A DNA stretch of 64,000 nucleotides from Pleurodeles waltl (taxonomy: Eukaryota > Chordata > Amphibia > Caudata > Salamandridae). Made by a program: the position numbers and the translations under genes. Numbering within the stretch: the stretch's first letter is position 1; the number at the start of each line of letters is the position of its first letter. This document shows positions 1 to 8,738 of this stretch, in pieces. The notes beneath the pieces were generated by a model. It saw only the letters and a list, made by a program, of their open reading frames with translations. It was not told the origin of the DNA and did no database searches. The DNA lies in the NCBI RefSeq assembly GCF_031143425.1, contig NC_090440.1, positions 1,270,489,123-1,270,553,122 on the forward strand, written 5' to 3'.

Positions 1-1535
1 AATCTACTGGGATGAACCGCATATACTCACAACCCAATCAAAGATCCGACTAAAGCAAGTATTTTGGGACTTCATCTTTAATAGCCCTCTTCATAGCAAG
101 GATTCAGGTAGACTAACCTTAAGTTTTCTGGATTTTAAACCACTACCGAGCGCTGAGGAATGGATTGATACCATTCAACCTAGACGAGCAAAAGCTTTAT
201 TTATGAAGTATCGATATGGGATTCTCCAGGTCAAGGCTTTTACCTTCAAATGGGGTCTCCTGAATGGGAGTAATCATGAGGCGACCTGCGAGCTATGTAA
301 TATGGAGACTCCAGAAACGACGGATCATGTCCTTTTAAATTGCATTGCCTACGATAAACTAAGGAAGAAATGGATCCGACCCATCTGCAGGAACGTTGGA
401 ATCAGGAACTACAATGAAGCTGCCAGATTTTTGAGATCCAGCTCGATACCATATGTTGGTTTTGGTCTAAGCCGGTTCTTAATAGCAATTTCATTCATCA
501 GAGACAAGGCGGGCCTGAGGTTGTAGGCGCTCTAATTCAGGCAAAACTCCCAAAGTCAACCTATGGGTCCTGAAATCGATAACTGGGAGTCACCCTCTGC
601 AATTCAATGGCCTTGGGACCTATAATCGGCCAAGGATATATCTAGCTCAGGGGACTCTGTCTATGCCCGGGAGGACCGTAGCTACTGGGAGGTTGATTAA
701 GTTACCTAGAATGGTCATTGTCACCTATGAAACTTGTTCCTGGATTCTGATATTTATTTATTTTTATCCCAAAAAATCTCCTCCTAGTTAGGCAAACAAG
801 TGCCTGATGGCACAGGAGGTAAATTTTATGGGTTTTACAAATGAAATACTGTAATCGATTTTTACCTACTGTTTTTAAGATCAATATCAGATAACTTGTT
901 TCTAGTAGATAAGTGAATATTTGCTGCTGCTAGAACAATGTGCCTTTTTGCATCACTCGATCGTATATGACCTCTAAGCAATATAGGTACGTAAGAAAGA
1001 AAGGAATCGTTGGGCCCTAGGGATTGTTAATCACTTTCTAAAAATTAGTCAAATAACCCCTCACGTGATGATGGTATCTATATTGCTAAGATTGTAGAGG
1101 CAACTTGAACCTATTGGAGGCAAATAGTCATTCAAAAGCATATATCCTACTTTCATAATGGTTACTTTTTGAGCTAGTCTATAGTTAATGATACTACTAG
1201 CAAGATAGCAATTTTAACTGTTTTTGTATTAAGGCTTATACTTTAGGGGTATTTTATAAAATTTTATAATATTTATATGGCGATCTGCATGATGATGTGT
1301 ACTGTATATTTTATAGTGTTTTAGTGATTAATTGTTGATTTTTTAATAACATTTATACCCATAACTCGCCTATTTGTATTGTATGGCCCTGAGGGAGCTT
1401 TGGTCTCGATCAGTTTTTAGTGTTTCTTTGTCTTTTTTCTTTTAAAAAAGTGTCTTTGTTTCTTCTAGAAATGTAAGAATTTTGTCAGTATGCTTTTATG
1501 GTATTGTTTTACCGAAATAAAGCTGTAAAGTAAGT

Positions 1536-1550
<15 letters not shown>
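1..1550 (+). mobile_element. 3' end of a non-LTR (LINE-type) retrotransposon
   Basis: The window opens inside a LINE. An open frame encoding the C-terminus of a reverse-transcriptase polyprotein ends at 526. About 1 kb of non-coding 3' UTR follows, then a canonical AATAAA at 1516-1521 and a poly(A) tract at 1536-1550. This order of coding end, 3' UTR, poly(A) signal and A-tail is how a retrotransposed LINE terminates. The A-tail runs straight into a (TA)13 tract and then into Harbinger sequence already inside that element, so the LINE probably inserted into the Harbinger or joined it by deletion. The 5' part lies outside the window. Confidence 0.8.
2..526 (+). CDS. LINE polyprotein, C-terminal fragment with zinc-finger-like motif
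   Basis: The frame is open from base 2, well before the first methionine at 203, so the real protein continues upstream of the window; 174 residues are visible. Near residues 100-116 there is a CxxC...H-x4-C pattern with the context ETTDHVLLNC. This is the C-terminal zinc-binding motif (zf-RVT type) found after the reverse-transcriptase domain in several non-LTR clades. The motif helps bind the element RNA or target DNA during target-primed reverse transcription. The upstream residues (VFWDFIFN..., YRYGILQVKAF) fit the thumb/linker that precedes it. No internal stop is seen in this piece. I cannot assign the clade (I/Nimb, R1 or L1-like) from this fragment. Confidence 0.75.
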   Translation: MYWDEPHILTTQSKIRLKQVFWDFIFNSPLHSKDSGRLTLSFLDFKPLPSAEEWIDTIQPRRAKALFMKYRYGILQVKAFTFKWGLLNGSNHEATCELCNMETPETTDHVLLNCIAYDKLRKKWIRPICRNVGIRNYNEAARFLRSSSIPYVGFGLSRFLIAISFIRDKAGLRL

Positions 1551-1572
<22 letters not shown>

Positions 1573-1576
1573 TATA
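1516..1576 (+). repeat. LINE poly(A) signal, A-tail and (TA)13 microsatellite
   Basis: AATAAA lies at 1516-1521, fifteen A residues at 1536-1550, and thirteen TA dinucleotides at 1551-1576. A TA tract directly after a retrotransposon tail usually arises from tail mutation and slippage. Confidence 0.9.
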
Positions 1577-1845
1577 CACCATAAACAAAATATACACCAA
1601 GCTTAGTAGTCCAGGTAGTGCTCCAATGAAGTCCCTGGAACACTGGGCCCACACGGTATGGGTGAGGCCCACACAAGATCCCCAACCATGACGGAGAGAA
1701 CACTGCAGGGGCATCAGAGAGCAAGAAAAAAGGCACCTCAGGGGAAGGGAAAGGGGGGGGCACCTCAGCCGGTTGAGTGCATGACACCAAATCCATGAGG
1801 GGGCCACATGCCCACTGTTCCATCCTGGGGAGTGCAAAGACACAG

Positions 1846-2474
1846 GGGGTCATTCTGAGCCTGACGGGCGGCGGAGGCCGCCCGCCAGAGTTCCCCCCTC
1901 CGAAATACCGCTCCGCGGTCGAAAGACCGCGGAGGGTATTCTAAGTTTTTCCCTGGGCTGGCGGGCGGTCGCCAAAAGACCGCCCGCCAGCCCAGGGAAA
2001 AACTCCCTTCCCACGAGGATGCCGGCTCGTAATCGAGCCGGCGGAGTGGGAAGGTGCGACGGGTGCTGTTGCACCCGTCGCGTATTTCACTGTCTGCCAA
2101 GCAGACAGTGAAATACTTGTAGGGGCCCTCTTACGGGGGCCCCTGCAGTGCCCATGCCAGTGGCATGGGCACTGCAGGGGCACCCAGGGGCCCCGCGACC
2201 TCCCCTACCGCCATCCGGTTCCCGGCGGGCGGACCGCCGGGAACTGGATGGCGGTAGGGGGGGTCGGAATCCCCTCGGCGGCGCAGCTAGCTGCGCCGCC
2301 TTGGAGGATTCCAAAGGGCGGCGGTACACTGGCGGGAGACCGCCAGTGTTGCCGGTCCGACCGCGGCTTTACCGCCGCGGTCGGAATGCCCTTGGGAGCA
2401 CCGCCGGCCTGTCGGCGGTGCTCCCGCGGTCCTCCAACCCGGCGGTCATTGACCGCCAGGGATGGAATGACCCC
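1846..2474. mobile_element. Hairpin-chain MITE nested in Harbinger copy A
   Basis: This 629-bp element has GGGGTCATTC / GAATGACCCC inverted termini and is flanked on both sides by CACAG (1841-1845 and 2475-2479). Neighbouring 64-bp repeat units hold this site once, so the insertion is precise. Nearly all of it is consecutive hairpins: 1865-1884 (8 bp), 1904-1940 (16 bp, one bulge), 1944-2004 (27 bp, perfect), 2006-2054, 2056-2081 (11 bp), 2082-2116 (16 bp), 2139-2181 (21 bp around one base), 2196-2266 (33 bp, two G-T wobbles), 2266-2312 (24-bp uninterrupted palindrome inside), 2326-2349, 2356-2385, 2394-2425 (13 bp) and 2441-2457. The first nine bases (GGGGTCATT) match the Harbinger copy B terminus, so I infer mobilisation by that transposase family. 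No coding capacity is credible. Confidence 0.85.
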
Positions 2475-2874
2475 CACAGTCTCTCAAGTCTATACAGTGG
2501 GTGGGTTGCCCACTGTTCAATCCTGGGTAGTGCAAAGCCACAGTCTCTCAAGTCTATACAGTGTGTGGTTTGCCCACTGTTCCATCCTGGGGAGTACAAA
2601 GCCACAGTCTCTCAAGTCTAAACAGTGGCTGGTTTGCCCACTGTTCAATCCTGGGGAGTGCAAAGCCACAGTCTCTCAAGTCTCTACAGTGGGCGGTTTG
2701 CCCACTGTGCAATCCTGGGGAGTGCAAAGCCACAGTCTCTCAAGTCTCTACAGTGGGTGGGTTGCCCACTGTTCAATCCTGGGGAGTGCAAAGCCACAGT
2801 CTCTCAAGTCTATACAGTGGGTGGGTTGCCCACTGTGCCATCCTGGGGAGTGCAAAGCCACAGTCTCTCAAGTG
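2475..2874. repeat. Tandem repeat, 64-bp unit, about 6.3 copies
   Basis: Units start at 2475, 2539, 2604, 2667, 2731, 2795 and 2859 with the sequence CACAGTCTCTCAAGTC; spacing is 63-65 bp. Each unit contains a small inverted repeat (CAGTGGG...CCCACTG). A further partial unit lies at about 1805-1845, left of the nested MITE. The same repeat occurs in inverted orientation at 57663-57955 inside Harbinger copy B, so it is a native part of the transposon. Confidence 0.95.
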
Positions 2875-2876
2875 GC

Positions 2877-3376
2877 TGACAGTCTCCACTGGTTCTGGAG
2901 GGGGCATGGTGCCCAGAGTGCTTCATCCTGCTAAGGACAGAGGTAGTGGATGTATCTCTCCACTGGTTCTGGAGGGGGCCTGGTGCCCAGAGTGCTTCAT
3001 CCTGCTAAGGACAGAGGTAGTGGATGTATCTCTCCACTGGTTCTGGAGGGGGCATGCTGCCCAGAGTGCTTCATCCTGCTAAGGACAGAGGTAGTGGATG
3101 ACAGTCTCCACTGGTTCTGGAGGGGGCCTGGTGCCTAGAGTGCTTCATACTGCTAAGGACAGAGGTAGTGGATGCCTTTCTCCACTGGTTCTGGAGGGGG
3201 CTCTGTGCCCAGAGTGCTTCATCCTACTAAGGACAGAGGTAGTGGATGGCAGTCTCCACTGGTTCTGGAGGGGGCATGGTGCCTAGAGTGCTTCATCATG
3301 CTAAGGGCAGAGGTAGTGGATGGGAATATCCACTGGTTCTGGAGGGGGCTCTGTGCCCAGAGTGCTTCATCCTGCT
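2877..3376. repeat. Tandem repeat, 73-76-bp unit, 7 copies
   Basis: The block CCACTGGTTCTGGAGGGGGC recurs at 2886, 2959, 3032, 3108, 3181, 3257 and 3330. Units of 73 and 76 bp partly alternate (73, 73, 76, 73, 76, 73), the longer ones carrying a 3-bp insert, which suggests amplification of a higher-order dimer. The array starts exactly where the 64-bp array ends. Confidence 0.95.
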
Positions 3377-3417
3377 CGTGACGGACTCAGTAATGTCAGT
3401 GTCCTTGGCACTCATGG

Positions 3418-3748
3418 ACCAGCGGTGCTTGTGGCGGCGGTGCCCTGTTCAGCGGTGCTTGTAGCGGCGGTTCCCTGTTCAGCGGTACTTGTAGCGGTGG
3501 TGCCATGTTCACCGGTGCATGAGGCGGCGGTGCCCTGTTCAGCTGTGCATGAGGCGGCGGTGCCCTGTTCAGCGGTGCTTGTAGCGGCAGTGCCCGGTTC
3601 AGCGGTGCATGAGGCGGCGGTGCCCTGTTCAGTGGTGCATGAGGCGGCGGTGCCCTGTTCAGTGGTGCTTGAGGCGGCGGTGCCCTGTTCAGCGGTGCTT
3701 GTAGCGGCGGTCCACTGTTCAGCAGTGCATGAGACAGCGGTGCCCTCC
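3418..3748. repeat. Tandem repeat, 30-bp unit, 11 copies
   Basis: The unit reads AGCGGTGCTTGTAGCGGCGG followed by TGCCCTGTTC and is in perfect 30-bp register for 11 copies. Because 30 is a multiple of three, all frames stay open, giving a spurious repetitive plus-strand ORF (3320-4045). A diverged relative of this repeat is seen in copy B at 57345-57530. Confidence 0.95.
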
Positions 3749-3764
3749 TTTGCAGTGACTCAGC

Positions 3765-3985
3765 TGCTGGCGGTCCTCTCTGTCCCAGCGGGGCTTGTGC
3801 TGGCGGTCCTCTCTAGCCCAGCGGGGCTAGTGCTGGCAGTCCTCTCTGTCCCAGCGAAGCTTGTGCTGGCGGTCCTCTCTGTCCCAGCAGGGCTTGTGCT
3901 GGCGGTCCTCTCTGTCCCAGTGGGGCTTGTGCTGGCGGTCCTCTATAGCCCAGCGGGGCTAGTACTGGCGGTGGCCTCCTGGGCA
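3765..3985. repeat. Tandem repeat, 33-bp unit, about 6.7 copies
   Basis: The block TGCTGGCGGTCCTCTCT recurs every 33 bp (for example at 3798, 3831 and 3864). The period is a multiple of three. It lies just 3' of the end of the minus-strand Myb-like gene. Confidence 0.9.
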
Positions 3986-4095
3986 GCAGGGCAGGTGCTG
4001 GTGGTGGCCTCCTGGGCAGCGGGGATGATGGCGGTGGCCTCCTAGGCAGCGGGGATGATGGCGGTTGCCTCCTGGGCAGCGGGGATGATGGCGGT
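3986..4095. repeat. Tandem repeat, ~30-bp unit, about 3.7 copies, overlapping a C-terminus
   Basis: The unit is built on GGCAGCGGGGATGATGGCGG. Its right part supplies the last codons of the minus-strand ORF ending at 4042, which therefore closes with a repeated Ala-rich tail (TAIIPAAQEATAIIPAA). The repeat has expanded across the stop-codon region, so the tail length should vary between copies. Confidence 0.85.
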
Positions 4096-6558
4096 CTCCT
4101 CCGCTGTGCTGCTCTTCCCAGACTTTCCGGGTTTCTTGCGGCCCTTCCCCACCTTGGAAGGTGTCGCAGCTGACTCCACATTCCCACCGGGACCCCTGGG
4201 AGCAGCTTTGGTGGCTGGAGTCTTCCGCCTCTCCCGCCGGGCACTGGACAACCTTTGATGCTTGACAGGTGGGGGACTGCCCGTGCTGTGGCTCCGTGCC
4301 ACACTTGCTGCCCTGGTGGCCGGTGCACTCCAGATTCCGGTGACTACAGGCACCACTGGTCCCGGAGATGTTGTGGCTGAGGTGCTAGGTTGGGACTTGG
4401 AGAGTCGGGCCCTAGGAGACGGACAGAGTGGGGGAGGTGTGGGAAAGAGGTTAAGGTTGTACTGGAAAAGTTTTTGGGAGACACTGGGACGGGTAGCTGG
4501 AGGGGGTTTGGGAGTGGAGGAAGAGGTTGTGGTTGTAGGAGGTGTTCGTTTGGTGACTTTGGGTGAAGGTGAAGGTGCATGCGCTGGAGGCTGTCGTGAG
4601 GTGGATGGCTGTACGGTGGGTGTGTGCCTGCGTTTGTGTATCTTGGGAGGTGGCGTCACAGACACACTGGGAGAGGACATAGGAGACGTGTGAATGGTAG
4701 TGGGGGTGGTGACTGCACGTGAGCGGGGTGTGGTGGTGGGTGTGCTGGTGATGGCAGTGGTGGCTGTAGATGAAGTGCATGAAGGTGTGAGTGTAGACGA
4801 GACTGGGAGGGAGGAGGGAGACGAGAAGGAGGGGGACACAGTGGAGGCAGTGGATGTTGGTGTGTCTGCATGTGTGTGATGCTTGCGTGAGTGCCTGTGG
4901 GATGTGTGGTGCTTATGTTTGCCTGAGCTTCCCTTGTGTGTTGACATGTGTGCATGCTGGTCTGAAGGTGTGCTTGGGATAGGCTGGGGTACAGGGGATT
5001 GGGTCTGGGTGGAGGAAGTTGGAGGGGGAGGCTAGAGACAGGGACAATGGCGGCCATCAGTGTTGAGGCCAGAGTCTGAAAAGCTTGCTGAAGGGGCGCC
5101 TGACCAGAATGAATGCCCTCCAGGAATGCATTGGTTTGTTGCAACTGCTTTTCGACACCCTGGATGGCATTAGAAATGGTTGACTGCCAAACAGTGAGGG
5201 ACCTGAGAAGGTCAATGGCCTCCTCACTGAGGGCAGCAGGGGTGACTGGGGCAGGGCATGAGTTGCCTGGGCGAAGGTGATGCCCACCCTCCTGGGTGAG
5301 CGGGCACGGGACAAAGGCTGAGGGGCTGCTGGGGGGCAGTGCTGGTTGGGGGGGTGGCGACTGTACCTGTATATGCGGGGCACAGATGTTGCCACCACCA
5401 CAAAGGAGCTCCCATCAGAGGATGAGTCTGTGTCGCTGGTGTCAGCTCCTGTCCCCGCCTTGGAGCTCCCTTCGCCCTCCTTCCCACTGGTGCACTCGGA
5501 GTCCGTTGTCTCGCCCTCCAGGGCATGTGGGATGCAGCTCCCTCGTGCTCCGGTGCCACTGCTCCTCCGCCTGATGATGCTAATGCACACAAGAACAGGG
5601 AGACCACAAAAAGGGGCGGGGACAGAAGAAAGACATGTTCAGTGCATGCATTACTGCTACCATTGGCGGACACGACAGACAAAGAAGCCCCCTGCACTAC
5701 GCCGCACTCTTTGGCTCCACTGTTCAATCCCTGGGAAATGGCCTACTAGGCTATGGATGACATCTGCACACATGGATGACACAGGGGCATTACTAGGTGT
5801 ACTTGGCACTCTACAGAGGTGGGGTGGGGTGCCACATGGCCTGCCTTACGGAGGGACCTTGCCTACTAAACTCGCCCTGGCCTAGGGAAACCCACAGCCC
5901 ACCTCCCCCACCCAGACACCTCCACTACGCACAAAATCAGCAGGATGAGAGTGTACTCACCCCCTTGTGTCTGCTGTGATGCCCTCAAGCGCCCATCCAG
6001 CTCCGGATACGCCACCGCCAGGATCCTGAACATCAGGGGGGTCATGGTGCGACGGGCACCCGTCCCATGTTGGGAGGCCATCCACAGCTGGGCCTCCGCC
6101 GTCTTCTTGCTCCAACGGCGAATGTCCTCCCAACTTTTCCGGCAGTAGGTGCTCCGTCTGTGGTAGACCCCCAGGATCCAGACGTCCTTGGCGATGGCAC
6201 GCCAATTTTCTTTTTTCTGGTGGGCGCTGACCTACATGAATTGTACAGGGGGAAGAGAAACTTATTACCAACTGCACTGTCACAGTCATTGGCTCCCATC
6301 CCTACCCTTGCCATGTCGCACATGCACTCACCGTCGTATCTTGCACGCCGCAATTTCCCCCCCCTTCTTACATCCACCCCACTCCACACAGGAATAGCCC
6401 ATACAGCATGCTCCCAGTGTACTTACCTGTTTGTCTGGAGGACCGTAGAGTAGCGTGAACTGGCAGAAGACCCCGTCCACGAGTTTCTCCAACTCCTCCG
6501 ATGTGAAGGCAGGGGCCCTTTCCCCAGACGCTCGAGCCTTTGTCTCTTCCAGCAGCAC
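4042..6558 (-). pseudogene. Second Harbinger Myb/SANT-like accessory gene, multi-exon, decayed
   Basis: Exon 1 (about 6558-6427) encodes FTSEELEKLVDGV, a typical first helix of a Myb/SANT-like domain, and ends in a consensus donor (minus-strand GTAAGT at 6426-6421). Exon 2 (6231-5961) joins in frame and completes the domain (ENWRAIAKDV, CRKSWEDIRRWSKK) before a GTGAGT donor. A later exon begins near 5579 with an acidic Ser/Thr-rich stretch (DTSDTDSSSDGSS). An amphipathic segment at about 5250-5040 (IQGVEKQLQQTNAFLEGIH) probably mediates dimerisation. The rest, to 4042, is a Ser/Thr/Pro-rich, basic tail. These last three pieces lie in different frames, so at least two frameshifts are needed and the gene looks dead. 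In PIF/Harbinger elements such proteins bind the termini and import the transposase. A second Myb-like gene in one element is unusual. It is divergent from the transposase across about 430 bp. Confidence 0.65.
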
Positions 6559-6985
6559 TTGCAGTGTAGGTCCTCTCCTGTCGAAGATCTGGTATTGAGT
6601 GATTGAACAGATAGAAAATGGCGGTCACGTCCGCAGAGGTGCGTACCGTCACCGCAGGAGTACATCGTCATTGGCTCCTGGGACCCATAGGGTCCAATGT
6701 AGCATTGCGCCGCGGTCTTCGACCGCCTACAGCGACGGTGTACAACGCCAGCACAGTTACCTCACATCCCCTTATCCCACTTTAGAGGTCAGGCAGCCGC
6801 CATTTCAGGGGCCCACATGGCTTCATTTTTAACTGCATCACAATTACCGAGGCCTAGACTCAACACACATACAGTCCACTTTTCGGATTAGGATTCGTGC
6901 TCTGTGTAAGCTGTGGGTATGTAGCTCTGAGTTGTTTGACTCTGTGGTCGCTGTTGTCCTTCATTGACACCGTCCGCTGGGACAT
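6559..6985. promoter_or_regulatory. Divergent intergenic region, possible two-way promoter
   Basis: About 430 bp separate the minus-strand Myb-like exon 1 from the plus-strand transposase reading frame. I see no clear TATA box or other core element, so the promoter role rests only on the divergent layout. Unannotated 5' exons of either gene could also lie here. Confidence 0.3.
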
Positions 6986-8097
6986 GTGAGGAGATGGTGG
7001 CATCCTCGGATGTACAGACTGCTGGTGGACCTGTCGACAATGGAGGAAAGATATGTGATCATCACATACATGCTTGACCGTGCCACAATCCAGGAACTGT
7101 GTACCCAGCTGGAGCCAGACCTGATGTCAGCTATCCACCATCCCACAGGAATCCCCCCTCAAGTGCAGGTGCTGTCAGTACTCCATTTCCCTGCAAGTGG
7201 GTCATTTCAAACAACAGTGGCCATAGCATCAGGGATGTCCCAGCTTATGTTTTCCAACGTGTTGGCCAGAGTGTTGTCTGCCCTGCTGAAACACATGCGG
7301 AACTACATCATTTTACCTCAGGTGGAGGATTTGCCTACAGTGAAAGGTGATTTCTATGCCCTGGGACATAAACCCAACATCATAGGTGCCAATGATGGGA
7401 CCCATGTCGCTTTGGTCCACCCGCACAAGTGAACAGGTGTACAGAAACCAGAAGTTATTATTTGATGAATGTGCAGATGGTATGTTTGGTAGACCAGTAC
7501 ATCTCCCATGTGAATGCCACGTTCCCTGGCTCAGTGCATGACGCCTACATCCTGCGGAATAGCAGCATTCCATATGTGATTGGTCAATTCCAGAGGCACC
7601 GTGTGTGGCTATTAGGTGAGCACCTGGAAGCAAGGCAGTGGGAATGGTTGTCTGGGTCTGGGGTTATCCCTACAGGTTAGTGTGTGTCTAACAGTTGTCC
7701 CTAGCCATTTGCAGGTGACTCTGGTTACCCCAACCTGTCATGGCTACTGACCCCAGTGAGGAATCCCAGGACAAGGGCAGAGGAACGCTACAATGAGGCC
7801 CATGGGTGAACACAGCGGATAATCGAGTGGACCTTCGGCCTCCTGAAGGCCAGGTTCAGGTGCCTCCATATGACAGGTGGATCCCTATTCTACTCACCAA
7901 AGAAGGTGTGCCAGATCATCGTGGCCTGCTGGATGCTTCACAACTTAGCTTTGCGACGACAGGTGCCTTTTCTACAGGAGGATGGTCCAGATGGCGGTGT
8001 TGTTGCAGCTGTGGAGCGTGTGGACAGTGAAGACGAGGAAGCAGAAGAAGAGGACATGGACAACAGGGACTCAGTGATCCAGCAATATTTCCAGTGA
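6986..8097 (+). pseudogene. HARBI1-type DDE transposase, inactivated
   Basis: The PIF/Harbinger transposase catalyses cut-and-paste transposition with a DDE triad. The N-terminal helical part is recognisable (TIQELCTQLEPDLM, ASGSFQTTVAIASGMSQ). First Asp: IIGANDGTHVAL near 7380-7410. Second Asp: PGSVHDAYILRNSS near 7530-7565. The Glu region: ERYNEAH near 7790-7805. The C-terminal FGLLKARFRCL and CWMLHNLALRR blocks follow, ending in an acidic tail. A canonical intron (7616-7714) joins WLL to GDSGYPN in frame. Defects: a frame change at about 7425-7432, another about 25 bp later, and an in-frame TGA near 7808 directly after EAHG, where the family has an Arg. All three catalytic residues remain, so decay is recent. 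The 3' end converges on the Myb gene ending at 8739, with a poly(A) signal at 8329. Confidence 0.85.
7616..7714 (+). other. Intron of the Harbinger transposase
   Basis: The donor GTGAGC follows ...CTATTAG and the acceptor TTTGCAG precedes GTGACTCTGG. Removing these 99 bp restores the family's conserved GDSGYP block in frame; reading through gives unrelated sequence. Confidence 0.8.
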
Positions 8098-8328
8098 GAC
8101 ACAGGTAAGAATACAAACCTGCCTACTACATGTACTTTAACACTACTACCTCTCTACTGTCTGTCGTTTTCACCCAGTGTATGGTCACTGAGTTGTCACT
8201 TTCCCTTATTATTTCACAGATGCGGGTCCCACTGTGTGACATCTGCTTTGATTCCTCATGGACTAGAGCTGTGTGACATAGGTATGTTGACATTACAATT
8301 GAAAGAGCTTTTTGGCACAGTAATTGCT

Positions 8329-8334
8329 AATAAA
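8329..8334 (+). terminator. Poly(A) signal AATAAA for the transposase
   Basis: A canonical hexamer about 230 bp past the transposase stop codon, only 50 bp from the opposing gene's signal. Confidence 0.55.
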
Positions 8335-8384
8335 TTATTCCGAAATCACAGACTGACACCCGATTGTTTTGTGCTTCAAGGGTG

Positions 8385-8390
8385 TTTATT
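8385..8390 (-). terminator. Poly(A) signal (TTTATT on plus) for the Myb-like gene
   Basis: Reverse-strand AATAAA about 350 bp past the stop codon at 8739. Together with 8329-8334 it forms a compact convergent 3' end. Confidence 0.5.
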
Positions 8391-8738
8391 TAAGTGCAAA
8401 ATATTGGAGGGGGTTGCAAAATGGTGAGGGTTGATGGTGGAGGAATGTCCATGGCAGAGTCCAGTCTTTTAGTCTCCCAGGTGCATTGCCCAAATGGGAA
8501 TAGGAAGTGGAGCTGGGGCAGTTTAAGGATGGACAGGGTGACAAAGTGGGACAGAAGGATGACATTCAGGGTGGTCTCATTTCTTGGCGGGGGTTTGGGC
8601 AATGTTCTCTGTCTTGTTCCTGGATCTAAGGGACCGTTTGCGGAGTGGTCCTCCATCTGCAGGGGGTGAGGTGCTGGTGGACTGTTGTACCTGTGGTGGT
8701 GCCTCCTGTCCACTAGCGCCAGCGGAGGTGGAGGGCTG

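Noticed and set aside
2148..2934. Long plus-strand ORFs (157 and 228 codons) across the hairpin MITE and the 64-bp array
   Set aside because: They run from palindromic non-coding DNA into tandem repeats, and the protein just repeats the array in translation.
3320..4045. 241-codon plus-strand ORF with repeated VLVAAVPCS-type units
   Set aside because: Produced by 30- and 33-bp arrays, whose periods are multiples of three; no start context, no domain.
2475..4095. Regularly spaced repeats as a CRISPR-like array
   Set aside because: Units are contiguous tandem repeats without unique spacers, in a eukaryotic transposon.
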